Assembly (NCBI GenBank): GCA_023260615.1
Contig: JALQUY010000020.1
Span: forward strand, 1 to 14,453
Length of the DNA: 14,453 nucleotides
Source: Schleiferiaceae bacterium
GTDB lineage: Bacteria; Bacteroidota; Bacteroidia; Flavobacteriales; Schleiferiaceae
Direction: 5' to 3'
Made by a program: the position numbers and the translations under genes. The notes under the pieces were generated by a model, which saw only the letters and a list, made by a program, of their open reading frames with translations, did not search any database and was not told the DNA's origin. Positions 1 to 7,935 of the stretch are shown here, piece after piece. Within the stretch, counting starts at the first letter, position 1, and each line of letters starts with the position of its first letter.

Positions 1-248
1 CCGGTAGCCTGAACCGCTTCTACGGCTTGGGCAGACAGCGGGTAATCGGTGGCGCGCAGCGGAATGTTCTGGCGCAGGCGCCGCTCAACAGCCGCAGGAC
101 TGAGGGCGGCTGTACCTGTTTGAGGGGACCAGGTTCCGCCTTCCGCGGCAGCTTCGTTCAAAAAGACCCAGTAGCGGGTACTGGACTCGGACTGTGCCCA
201 CGACGTAAAACCTACGAACAGGAGGGCAAAAAAGGCGGTGTATTTCAT
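1..248 (-). CDS. S8 (subtilisin-like) serine peptidase, N-terminal part only
   Basis: Only the first 82 codons lie in the window; the gene continues past base 1. Residues 1-18 are a Sec signal peptide (Lys2, a hydrophobic core, then SWA before a Gln), so the product is exported. The mature part starts with STRYWVFLNE, then LSPAAVERRLRQNIPL and DYPLSAQAVEAV. This pattern (YWVFF-type start, ERR-RQ-I-L, D-P-V/L) is the pro-region of the secreted S8 peptidases common in Bacteroidota, many of which carry a C-terminal type IX secretion signal. The catalytic Asp-His-Ser domain and any sorting domain are outside the window, so activity cannot be judged. The ATG follows the mnmA stop codon after one base (TGA-T-ATG), so it is probably the last or a late gene of the dnaE-mnmA run. 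Family recognition rests on this short segment alone. Confidence 0.72.
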   Translation of the reverse strand, partial: MKYTAFFALLFVGFTSWAQSESSTRYWVFLNEAAAEGGTWSPQTGTAALSPAAVERRLRQNIPLRATDYPLSAQAVEAVQAT

Positions 249-249
249 A

Positions 250-1395
250 TCACGCATGAATAATTCCAGATCCAAGGAGTTCGTCGCCGTCGTACCAGGC
301 CGCAAATTGGCCAGCGGCAACGGATTTAAAGGGAGTATCGGGCTCCAAAGCCAAACCCATTTCGCTCGCGGTTAGCGTGGCCGGAACCAGGGCTTGGCGG
401 TAGCGAATTCGGGCCATCACGCGCATGGAAGCGCCAGGCGTCAGGTGCAGATCGGGACGCACCCAATGGACCTCGGAGGCAAGCATCCACACGCAAGGAC
501 GGTAGAGCCCCGGATGGTCCTCGCCCTGGCCCACGTACACGGTATTGGTAGCCACATCGGTGCCGATGACAAAGAGCGGAAGCGGCTTCCCTCCCACGAG
601 CAAGCCTTTTCGCTGGCCCACCGTGAAAAAATGCGCACCGGAATGGCGTCCTACGACCGGCCCCATGGCAGGGGTCAAGGCCCAAGGCTCCCCGCAAATA
701 GCGTTCGCAAAGGCAGGGGCGTTGCGGTCCACTTCCACAATGTCTCCTTCCTTCACGGCGAGTTGCTGCTGCAAGAAATCGGGCAGGCGCACTTTGCCGA
801 TGAAACAGAGCCCTTGGGAGTCCTTTTTTTCAGCGGTGGCTAGTCCCGCTTCTTTGGCGATGCGCCGAACTTCGGGCTTGGGCAGGTGGCCTATGGGAAA
901 GAGGGCTTTGGCGAGCTGCGCTTGACTCAGCTGGCACAGGAAATAGCTCTGGTCCTTGTTGCCATCCGCACCCGCTAAGAGGTGGTGCATGCCGTCCTCG
1001 GAGGTGGTTTTCTGTGCGTAGTGCCCGGTAGCCACAAAGTCAGCGCCCAACTTCAATGCTGCCGCTAGGAAGAGGTCAAACTTGATTTCTCGGTTGCAGA
1101 GGACATCGGGGTTGGGGGTTCGGCCCGCTTGGTATTCCGCAAACATGTAATCGACAATACGCGTCTTGTAGTCGGCACTGAGATCGAGGACCTGAAAGGG
1201 GATGCCCAGTTTCTCAGCGACCAAAAGGGCGTCATTGGAATCTTCAATCCACGGGCATTCTGCCTCCAGCGTGGGCTGTTCGTCTGTCCAGTTCCGCATG
1301 AAGAGGCCAATGACCTCGTGGCCCGCTTCCTTGAGCAGGTAGGCTGCCACCGACGAATCGACGCCACCGGAAAGCCCTACCACCACACGTGCCAT
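250..1395 (-). CDS. mnmA: tRNA-specific 2-thiouridylase MnmA
   Basis: MnmA adenylates and thiolates uridine 34 of Lys, Glu and Gln tRNAs, giving the s2U wobble base; it acts in the cytoplasm using sulfur relayed from a cysteine desulfurase. The 381-aa length is normal for the family. Residues 7-15 form the PP-loop GLSGGVDSS that binds ATP. Cys100 (in TPNPDVLCNREIKF) and Cys197 (in DSQGLCFIG) match the catalytic cysteine pair. GHYA at 124-127 and KDQSYFL at 147-153 are further family signatures. The C-terminal part (FFTVGQRKGL at 256-265 to GQFAAWYDGDELLGSGII) is the usual beta-barrel region. The start codon shares one base with the stop of the upstream MORN gene (TGATG), which suggests translational coupling. 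No key residue is missing. Confidence 0.96.
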   Translation of the reverse strand: MARVVVGLSGGVDSSVAAYLLKEAGHEVIGLFMRNWTDEQPTLEAECPWIEDSNDALLVAEKLGIPFQVLDLSADYKTRIVDYMFAEYQAGRTPNPDVLCNREIKFDLFLAAALKLGADFVATGHYAQKTTSEDGMHHLLAGADGNKDQSYFLCQLSQAQLAKALFPIGHLPKPEVRRIAKEAGLATAEKKDSQGLCFIGKVRLPDFLQQQLAVKEGDIVEVDRNAPAFANAICGEPWALTPAMGPVVGRHSGAHFFTVGQRKGLLVGGKPLPLFVIGTDVATNTVYVGQGEDHPGLYRPCVWMLASEVHWVRPDLHLTPGASMRVMARIRYRQALVPATLTASEMGLALEPDTPFKSVAAGQFAAWYDGDELLGSGIIHA

Positions 1396-2075
1396 CAGTA
1401 CTCCACTTCTTTGGTTACAAGGCCTTTGCGGTACCAGGTTCCCTTTGCCGGTTTGCCACTTTCAAATTCGAGCCAACGGCCCTCCTTCATATTTCCTTCG
1501 TAGGTACCACGGAGGGAGATCCGCCCGTTTTCATCAAATTCTGTCCACGTCCCTTGGAGCATGCCCATGGCATATTCCGCGCTACGGGTTTTCTCCCCGT
1601 TTTCGCCAAAGCGGGTCCAGAGCCCCGACTTCTCCCCGTCTTGCATGCTGCCAGACTCTACCACTTTTCCGTTGGGGTAGTACGTAGCAAAGGGACCATT
1701 GAGCTGGCCGCCGCGGTAGGTTTCTGTATTGAGTAGCTTTCCGTTCAAATCATAGATGCGCCACGTACTGTCTTTTACACCGGGCGCTCCATACAGCCCT
1801 TCTGCGAGCAGCACGCCGTTGAGCGCAAATTCCTGGGTATAGCAGGCTTGGGTTTTTCCCCGAAAGACCATGACCGCCCGCTTGGTTCCATTAGGATGGT
1901 AGTGGGTAAAGGTGCCCACGGGGATTCCGCGGTCAAATTGCCCTTCATAGCGGATCACGGTACTGCCCTCGTACGTCACCTTCCAGGGCCCCTGCTTCAA
2001 GCCGTTTACCGTCTGATTTTGAGCCCATGCAGAATGTGCCATGCAGAAGATCAGGAAGAGGAAGGCGCGTTTCAT
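1395..2075 (-). CDS. Secreted MORN-variant (YwqK-like) repeat protein
   Basis: This 226-aa protein has a signal peptide at residues 1-18 (a hydrophobic core ending AWA before Gln19), with no lipobox Cys after it. The rest is a series of roughly 22-25 residue repeats of the type 'Y-G-x-(hydrophobic)-x-G-x-W/F-x-x-Y/F-x-x-N-G-K', for example near residues 43-65, 119-137, 142-161, 167-186 and 190-208. These match the MORN_2 / YwqK-type repeat, a beta-hairpin module common in Bacteroidota exported proteins. Some such proteins are annotated as 'toxin-antitoxin system YwqK antitoxin', but no toxin gene lies beside this one, so I do not adopt that function. Its ATG overlaps the dnaE stop codon (ATGA, four bases) and its stop overlaps the mnmA start by one base, so it is translated as part of that operon. 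What it does is unknown. Confidence 0.85.
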   Translation of the reverse strand: MKRAFLFLIFCMAHSAWAQNQTVNGLKQGPWKVTYEGSTVIRYEGQFDRGIPVGTFTHYHPNGTKRAVMVFRGKTQACYTQEFALNGVLLAEGLYGAPGVKDSTWRIYDLNGKLLNTETYRGGQLNGPFATYYPNGKVVESGSMQDGEKSGLWTRFGENGEKTRSAEYAMGMLQGTWTEFDENGRISLRGTYEGNMKEGRWLEFESGKPAKGTWYRKGLVTKEVEY

Positions 2076-5000
2076 CCGTTTGAATCTGTTTTGACGGCCG
2101 CGTGAAAATGCGACAACTGGTCTAATTCTTCTAGCAAATGTCGGTCAATTTGGGTCGTCCAATCGCGGCTCGGCATTTTGATTTGCGTGCGCGTGACGGG
2201 GTCCATTACGTGGAAAATAACTCGGTTCTTACCGGGATGTCCTTTCAAAATTCCGGCCAATTCCTGCCAACGCTCCGGCTTCACGTCGTCTACGGCTGCA
2301 AAAAGGCTGAGACTGCGAGCCTCACGCTCAAAGAGCTCGTGCAGCAAATAGATTTTGGAGATGTCCGCAAAAAGGCGGGCATTGGCGTCGTCGCGCGCCC
2401 AGGATTGCTTTTGCACGCGGCCCCGAATCAGTACCATCAGGTCGTTGACAAAGAAGCTCCGGAAGTCCAAGAAGGCCTGACCAAATAGGACAAACTCCCG
2501 GCTTCCTTCGTGGTCTTCTAACATAAAAGAGCCCATTTCTTTGCCGGTTCGGGTGGTCCGAATGCTCACATTGGAGATCAAGCCCGCCACCGCAAAGTCC
2601 CGGCTGCCTGCACCTTGCACGAAGGCCTCTAGGTTCTCAAGCTCGCTGAGCTTGTTCTTAGCAAACGTTTGAATCTCAAACTTGTAGGTATCCAAGGGGT
2701 GAGCACTCAGGTAAATGCCATTGACGTCTTTCTCGCGCTTGAGCAGCTCCATGGCGTTCCAAACAGGCACTTCTGGCAACTCAGGCTCCGGGATGGCGAC
2801 CCCCGTGTCTTCCCCAAAGAGGGAAACCTGGGCCGAATTCTCCTGGTCTTGGAACCCCTGGCCGTAGCGCCGCACTTTCTCTAAGAAATTCTTGCCTTCG
2901 ACCTCTTCGTGGAAGAGCAGCGCCCGGTGCATACCTGGAAAGCTGTCAAAGGCTCCACCTAGAGCCAAGGCTTCCCACGTGCCCTTGTTGACGACGCGGA
3001 GGTCCACGCGCCGAGCCATGTCAAAGACGGATTCATAGGGTCCTTTTTCCTCGCGGTCTTTTAGGAGGAATTCCACCGCGGAACCCCCTACCCCACGCAT
3101 GCCCAGTAAACCAAAGCGCAAGGCCCCCTTCTCGTTGACGGTAAACGTACCGTCCGATTCATTGACATCCGGGCCCAGAACGTCCATCTTCATGCGCTTG
3201 CACTCCTCCATAAAGAAGCTGACTTGCTTGATGTCGTTCATGTTGTTCGACAGAACGGCGGCCATGTATTCGGCCGGATAGTGCGCCTTGAGGTAGGCCG
3301 TTTGGTAGGCAATCCAAGCGTAGCACGTCGAATGCGACTTGTTGAATGCGTAGGAAGCAAAGGCCTCCCAGTCCTTCCAAATCTTCTCGAGCACCGTGGC
3401 ATCGTGACCGCGCTCAGCGCCGCCCTCAACAAACTTGGGCTTCATCTTGTCCAGAACGTCCTTGAGCTTTTTGCCCATGGCTTTTCGCAGAACGTCGGCC
3501 TCACCCTTCGTGAATCCTGCCAATTTCTGGGAAAGCAACATGACCTGCTCCTGATAGACGGTAATACCGTACGTTTCCTTCAGGTATTCCTCCATGTCCG
3601 CCAAGTCGTAGGTAATGGGTTCCACGCCATGCTTGCGCCGAATGAACGACGGGATGTACTCCAAGGGGCCCGGACGGTATAAAGCATTCATAGCGATCAA
3701 GTCCCCAAACACCGTCGGCTTCAGGTCCTTGAGGTGCTTTTGCATACCGGGCGATTCGTACTGGAAGATGCCTACCGTTTCGCCGCGCTGGAAGAGTTCG
3801 TAAGTCTTCACATCGTCGATGGGGATGGCCTCCATGTCGAGTTCTACCCCGTGGCGTTTCTTGACCAGAGCGACGGCGTCCTTGATCAAGGTGAGGGTCT
3901 TCAGCCCCAAGAAGTCCATCTTCAGCAAGCCGGCCGATTCCACCACGGCGTTGTCGAACTGGGTGCACCACATGTCGCTGTCCTTGGCGGTAGCGACGGG
4001 AATAAGGTCTCGAATGTCCGTGGGAGTGATGATGACGCCGCAGGCGTGAATGCCGGTGTTGCGCAGCGAACCTTCCAAAACCTTGGCTTGGTTTAGGGCT
4101 TCACCCGTTCCGTCTTTTTGGCTCGCCATATCGCGGAGGGACTGCGCCTTTTCGTAGTCGTCGCCTCGGAACGATTCCCGCAGGGCCTTGTCGTCCAAGC
4201 CTAGAATTTTTGCGAGGCTTTGGTTGTCTGGGACCTGCTTGGTCATCTTGTCCGCCTCGTCAAAACTCAGATCCAAGGCGCGGGCTGCGTCTTTGATCGC
4301 GGATTTGGCGGCCATAGAACCGTAGGTGATGATTTGCGCTACTTGGCTTGCGCCGTACTTGTCAATGACGTACTGAATCACCTTATCGCGACCCCGGTCG
4401 TCAAAGTCAATATCAATATCCGGCAGGCTGACGCGGTCGGGATTGAGGAATCTCTCAAACAGGAGGTCGTAGGCAATGGGGTCTACGTTGGTAATGCCAA
4501 TGCAGTAGGCAACGGCCGAACCTGCCGCTGAGCCTCGACCAGGCCCTACACTCACCCCCATGTCGCGGGCTGCCCGGCAAAAATCCTGAACAATCAAGAA
4601 ATAGCCCGGATAACCCGTGCGTTCAATAGTGGCCAATTCAAAGTCCAAGCGCTCTTGGATTTCTGGCGTGATTTCGCCGTAGCGCGCACGGGCGCCTTCC
4701 AAGGTGAGGTGGCGCAAGAAGGCGTTTTCACCCCGTTTTCCGCCATCGCCTGCATCTTCTGCATGGACAAACTCGGCCGGGATGTCAAACTTGGGCAAGA
4801 GGACGTCTCGAGCAAGCGCGTAGTTCTCCACCTTGGCACTGATTTCTTGGAGGGCATCGAGCAGATGTGGTGCATCTGCAAAGCGCTGGGCCATTTCCGC
4901 CCGCGTAGGGAGGTAGAACTGATCGTTGGGAAATCCATAGCGGAAGCCACGGCCTCGGCCAATGGGCGTCGCTTTTTTCTCGTTCTCCTTGACGCAGAGC

Positions 5001-6544
5001 AAGATGTCATGGGCCTCCGATTCCTCGCGGTCCAAATAGTAGGCGTTGTTCGCGGCGATGGCCTTGACCCCGTGCTGTGCACAGAAGCGCAGTAATGCCT
5101 CGTTGATGACGTCTTCTTCCGGCAAGCCGTGGCGGTTGATTTCCGCGTAGAAATCCTCGCCAAACTGCTCCTTGTACCAGAGGAAGGCCTCTTCGGCCTG
5201 CTTTTCGCCGACGTTGAGCAGCAATTGCGGCACTTCGCCATACAGTCCGCCGGTGGTGCACATCACCCCTTCGGAGTGCGCCGCTAAGAGGTCCTTGTCA
5301 ATGCGCGGAACGTAGTAGAAGCCCTCAATGAAAGCGGAAGAACTCAAGCGAGCCAGGTTGTGGTAGCCCGTCTTGTTCTTCGCGAGCAAGGGGATTTGAA
5401 AGCCATCGTCTTTCTGGCTCTTGTCCAGACGGTCGCGGCAGACGTAGGCCTCGTAGCCCAGGATGGCTTTGAGTTCGGGCTGACCCTCCGGACGGGCCTT
5501 GTTGTGATCGCTGACGGCTTTCACAAACTGGAAGGCGCCCATCATGTTGCCCAAGTCGGTCAGGGCAACCGCGGGCTGGCCGTCGGCCACGGCCCGCTTG
5601 ACCATCATGGGCACCTTGGCCGTTGCCTGCAGGATGCTGAACTGACTGTGGGCGTGGATGTGAAAAAAGTGAGGCGCCACATCCGGGGCCGCAGAAACGG
5701 GCGTCGGTGCACCCAAAGCGGGAGCCGCCTCAGGCGAAGAAACTGCAGGTGCAGAAGTCGTTGAGGCAGCTGCAGGCGGGATATCTACGGGCGCTGGAGC
5801 TGTCGTGGGCGTGCCGGCAGGGCTACCCGCAGCTGCAGGCCCCGCCTTCAGGCGAGCGCTTTCCGCTTTGAGGTTGAGATGCTTCAGGCCAACGGGCGCG
5901 ATGGGACCGGGATGAAGCGCTTGGAATGCTGCGAGGGCAGCGCCATCCCAACCGAGCTTTTCTGGGGCCCAGTGGCCCATTCGGACCAATTCCAAGAAAC
6001 AGCGCGCAGACGCCTCTACGTCCGCCGTCGCATTGTGCGCCTCGGCAAACTCTTGCTGAAACAAGTGCGCATGAAGTTCGCCCAGCTTGGGGATCTTAAA
6101 GCCGCTGCCCTTGCCGCCGATGATCTTGGTTACTTGGGCCGTAGCTTGGGTACAGGTATCGAGAACGGGCAATTTCAAGCGGGCAGGATTCCGAGTAGCC
6201 CGGATGTACTCCGCCCCCATCACTTGCAAGTCAAAGCGCAAATTGTGCCCGACCATATGCGTGGAGCGCGACAAGGCGGATTCAAAAGCGTCAAGAACCT
6301 CGGACATGGGATGCCCTTGCGCTTGGGCAAGCTGGGTGGAAATGCCGTGCACCTTTTCCGCACCGTAGGGGATGTTGAAACCCTCTGGATAGATCAAGAA
6401 GTCCTTGGCCTCTACCAGAGCCCCCTGGGCGTCATGCAGTTGCCACGCCAACTGAACCACTCGGGGCCAATTGTCGACATCTTCCAACGGCGCATCCCAG
6501 CGCTGCGGTAAGCCAGTCGTTTCGGTGTCAAATACGAGGTACAT
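2072..6544 (-). CDS. dnaE: DNA polymerase III alpha subunit DnaE with fused N-terminal DEDDh exonuclease
   Basis: This is the replicative DNA polymerase catalytic subunit, 1490 aa, against about 1160 aa for E. coli DnaE. The excess is an N-terminal proofreading domain: residues 1-188 carry Asp6 and Glu8 (FDTETTGLP), Asp105, His170 and Asp175 (HNATAD), a complete DEDDh exonuclease set. An Ala/Pro-rich linker (about 233-291) leads to a PHP domain (about 292-580) whose metal sites look largely lost. The polymerase core has GPGRGSAAGS (668-677) and the three expected catalytic aspartates: Asp711 and Asp713 in PDIDIDFDD, and Asp877 in LLKMDFLGL. A helix-hairpin-helix lies near 1145-1160, a likely sliding-clamp motif QVSLF at 1239-1243, and an OB fold from about 1316. 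Exonuclease-fused DnaE of this kind is, to my knowledge, usual in Flavobacteriia, so a separate DnaQ may be dispensable. The stop overlaps the MORN gene by four bases. Confidence 0.96.
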   Translation of the reverse strand: MYLVFDTETTGLPQRWDAPLEDVDNWPRVVQLAWQLHDAQGALVEAKDFLIYPEGFNIPYGAEKVHGISTQLAQAQGHPMSEVLDAFESALSRSTHMVGHNLRFDLQVMGAEYIRATRNPARLKLPVLDTCTQATAQVTKIIGGKGSGFKIPKLGELHAHLFQQEFAEAHNATADVEASARCFLELVRMGHWAPEKLGWDGAALAAFQALHPGPIAPVGLKHLNLKAESARLKAGPAAAGSPAGTPTTAPAPVDIPPAAASTTSAPAVSSPEAAPALGAPTPVSAAPDVAPHFFHIHAHSQFSILQATAKVPMMVKRAVADGQPAVALTDLGNMMGAFQFVKAVSDHNKARPEGQPELKAILGYEAYVCRDRLDKSQKDDGFQIPLLAKNKTGYHNLARLSSSAFIEGFYYVPRIDKDLLAAHSEGVMCTTGGLYGEVPQLLLNVGEKQAEEAFLWYKEQFGEDFYAEINRHGLPEEDVINEALLRFCAQHGVKAIAANNAYYLDREESEAHDILLCVKENEKKATPIGRGRGFRYGFPNDQFYLPTRAEMAQRFADAPHLLDALQEISAKVENYALARDVLLPKFDIPAEFVHAEDAGDGGKRGENAFLRHLTLEGARARYGEITPEIQERLDFELATIERTGYPGYFLIVQDFCRAARDMGVSVGPGRGSAAGSAVAYCIGITNVDPIAYDLLFERFLNPDRVSLPDIDIDFDDRGRDKVIQYVIDKYGASQVAQIITYGSMAAKSAIKDAARALDLSFDEADKMTKQVPDNQSLAKILGLDDKALRESFRGDDYEKAQSLRDMASQKDGTGEALNQAKVLEGSLRNTGIHACGVIITPTDIRDLIPVATAKDSDMWCTQFDNAVVESAGLLKMDFLGLKTLTLIKDAVALVKKRHGVELDMEAIPIDDVKTYELFQRGETVGIFQYESPGMQKHLKDLKPTVFGDLIAMNALYRPGPLEYIPSFIRRKHGVEPITYDLADMEEYLKETYGITVYQEQVMLLSQKLAGFTKGEADVLRKAMGKKLKDVLDKMKPKFVEGGAERGHDATVLEKIWKDWEAFASYAFNKSHSTCYAWIAYQTAYLKAHYPAEYMAAVLSNNMNDIKQVSFFMEECKRMKMDVLGPDVNESDGTFTVNEKGALRFGLLGMRGVGGSAVEFLLKDREEKGPYESVFDMARRVDLRVVNKGTWEALALGGAFDSFPGMHRALLFHEEVEGKNFLEKVRRYGQGFQDQENSAQVSLFGEDTGVAIPEPELPEVPVWNAMELLKREKDVNGIYLSAHPLDTYKFEIQTFAKNKLSELENLEAFVQGAGSRDFAVAGLISNVSIRTTRTGKEMGSFMLEDHEGSREFVLFGQAFLDFRSFFVNDLMVLIRGRVQKQSWARDDANARLFADISKIYLLHELFEREARSLSLFAAVDDVKPERWQELAGILKGHPGKNRVIFHVMDPVTRTQIKMPSRDWTTQIDRHLLEELDQLSHFHAAVKTDSNG

Positions 6545-6552
6545 GCGAACTT

Positions 6553-6560
6553 TAAAAATA
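6553..6560 (-). promoter_or_regulatory. Weak candidate -7 element for dnaE
   Basis: On the minus strand this reads TATTTTTA, which matches the Bacteroidota -7 consensus TAnnTTTG except for the last base, and it lies eight bases upstream of the dnaE ATG. I see no TTG at the -33 distance; that region is occupied by the interleaved inverted repeats at 6571-6609. It may be chance in an A/T-rich stretch. dnaE could equally be served by transcription continuing from rimO. Confidence 0.25.
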
Positions 6561-6570
6561 CCGCCTGCCC

Positions 6571-6609
6571 CCTAGATTCTCGGGGCCCATTCTAGGTTTT
6601 TCCCGAGAA
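6571..6609. repeat. Two interleaved inverted repeats in the rimO-dnaE gap
   Basis: Read on the minus strand, the order is TTCTCGGG (6609-6602), AAAAA, CCTAGA (6596-6591), ATGGGC, CCCGAGAA (6584-6577), then TCTAGG (6576-6571). The first and third elements are perfect 8-bp complements and the second and fourth are perfect 6-bp complements, so the arrangement is A-B-A'-B'. As RNA the two stems interlock. With no base between A' and B', a full pseudoknot looks sterically hard, so two mutually exclusive hairpins (loops of 17 and 14 nt) are more likely. There is no T-run after either stem, so it is not a standard terminator. As DNA it could be an operator. It is the only structured part of the 78-bp gap upstream of dnaE. 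Confidence 0.6.
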
Positions 6610-6622
6610 GTTATCAACGATT

Positions 6623-7927
6623 TTAGACCAAGACCGCCTCCAAATCGTACTCCGTCGCACCGGTGATTTCCACCTCGACGAAGGTGCCTTTCTTCAGGTG
6701 CACCTCGGGCGCCGTGATGTAGACTTCGTTGTCGACGTCGGGGCTGTCGTGTTCGGTTCGGCCCACGTAGGTCCCATCCGCCTCCACGCGGTCAATGATG
6801 CAGGTCACGCGCTGCCCAATTTTGGCCTCGTTGAGTTCGGCAGAAATTTCGGACTGCGCCTCCATGATGGCGTTCAAACGCTCCTGCTTGACCTCGGCGG
6901 GAACATCGTCCTCCAAGGCATAGGCATGGGTGTTTTCCTCGTGGCTGTACGTAAAGACGCCCAGGCGTTCAAAGCGCTGGTCCTTTACCCACTGCAGCAT
7001 GGTTTGGAAGTCCTCCTCGGTTTCGCCTGGATAGCCGGTAATCAGGGTGGTCCGAATGGCCATTCCCGGCACCTTCGTCCGCATCGCATCCAACAAGGCG
7101 TTGGTCTTGGCCATCGTCGTGCCGCGGCGCATGCTCTTCAGCATGGGGTCCGAAATATGCTGCAACGGAATGTCAATGTAGGCGCAGACCTTGGGATTCT
7201 CGCGAATAACGTCCAGCACATCCTCCGGGAATCCCGTGGGGAACATGTAGTGCAAGCGAATCCACGCAATGCCCTCTACTTCACTTAAAGCCGTCACTAA
7301 GTCCGCCAAACGGCGCTTTTTGTAGAGATCGAGGCCGTAGTACGTCAAGTCTTGGGCGATCAGAATGAGCTCAACCACCCCCTTGGCGGCCAGTTTTTGC
7401 GCCTCCGTCACCAAATCTTCCATCGGCGTGCTCTTGTGACCTCCGCGCATCAAGGGGATGGCGCAGAACGAACAGGGACGGTCGCAGCCTTCGGAAATTT
7501 TCAAGTAGGCGTAGTGCTGTGGCGTCGAAGTCAAGCGTTCGCCCACGAGCTCCTTCTTGTAGTCGGCTCCTAGCGCTTTCAACAGCAAGGGCAAGTCACG
7601 CGTCCCAAAGTATTGATCCACATTGGGGATCTCGCGCTCTAGATCCGGCTTATAGCGTTCGGACAGGCAGCCCGTGACGAACACCTTGTCAATGTCCCCA
7701 TTCTCCTTCGCCTGAACGGCATCCAAGATGGTGTTGACCGATTCTTCCTTCGCATTGTCAATGAAGCCACAGGTGTTGATGACCACAATGCGGCCTTCTT
7801 CTTCGTGGACGACGTCCTTTCCGGACGCCTTCAATTGGCCCATCAGGACTTCGCTGTCGTAAACGTTTTTGGAGCACCCTAAGGTGATCACATTGATGCG
7901 ATTTTTCTTCGCAGAACGGGTTCTCAT
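6623..7927 (-). CDS. rimO: Ribosomal protein S12 (uS12) methylthiotransferase RimO
   Basis: RimO is a radical-SAM enzyme that adds a methylthio group to a conserved Asp of ribosomal protein S12. The 434-aa length fits. Its N-terminal MTTase domain has three cysteines for one iron-sulfur cluster: Cys18 (TLGCSKN), Cys53 (NTCGFI) and Cys87 (VTGCLSERY). The radical-SAM cluster motif is Cys148-x3-Cys152-x2-Cys155 in GCDRPCSFCAIP. TGYPGETEEDF (about 298-308) is a typical family signature, and the last 65 or so residues form a TRAM RNA-binding domain. SEGCDRPCSFCAIPLMRG and the closing IDRVEADGTYVGRTEHDSPDVDNEV-type TRAM region point to RimO rather than MiaB or MtaB. The gene starts eight bases after the AMP nucleosidase stop, so the two are very likely co-transcribed. 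Confidence 0.95.
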   Translation of the reverse strand: MRTRSAKKNRINVITLGCSKNVYDSEVLMGQLKASGKDVVHEEEGRIVVINTCGFIDNAKEESVNTILDAVQAKENGDIDKVFVTGCLSERYKPDLEREIPNVDQYFGTRDLPLLLKALGADYKKELVGERLTSTPQHYAYLKISEGCDRPCSFCAIPLMRGGHKSTPMEDLVTEAQKLAAKGVVELILIAQDLTYYGLDLYKKRRLADLVTALSEVEGIAWIRLHYMFPTGFPEDVLDVIRENPKVCAYIDIPLQHISDPMLKSMRRGTTMAKTNALLDAMRTKVPGMAIRTTLITGYPGETEEDFQTMLQWVKDQRFERLGVFTYSHEENTHAYALEDDVPAEVKQERLNAIMEAQSEISAELNEAKIGQRVTCIIDRVEADGTYVGRTEHDSPDVDNEVYITAPEVHLKKGTFVEVEITGATEYDLEAVLV

Positions 7928-7935
7928 GTCTTCAA

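Noticed and set aside
27..263. Plus-strand open frame of 78 codons at the left edge
   Set aside because: The opposite strand encodes the signal peptide and pro-region of an S8 peptidase with recognisable motifs; the plus frame has none.
1395..2075. Toxin-antitoxin system (YwqK antitoxin label)
   Set aside because: No partner toxin gene is adjacent and the protein has a signal peptide; MORN repeats alone do not support that role.
5879..6511. Plus-strand open frame of 210 codons
   Set aside because: Antisense shadow of the exonuclease domain of dnaE, with no recognisable protein features.
6571..6609. Functional H-type pseudoknot
   Set aside because: The topology fits, but with zero bases between A' and B' the loop crossing the 8-bp stem cannot be spanned, so I report it only as alternative hairpins or operator sites.
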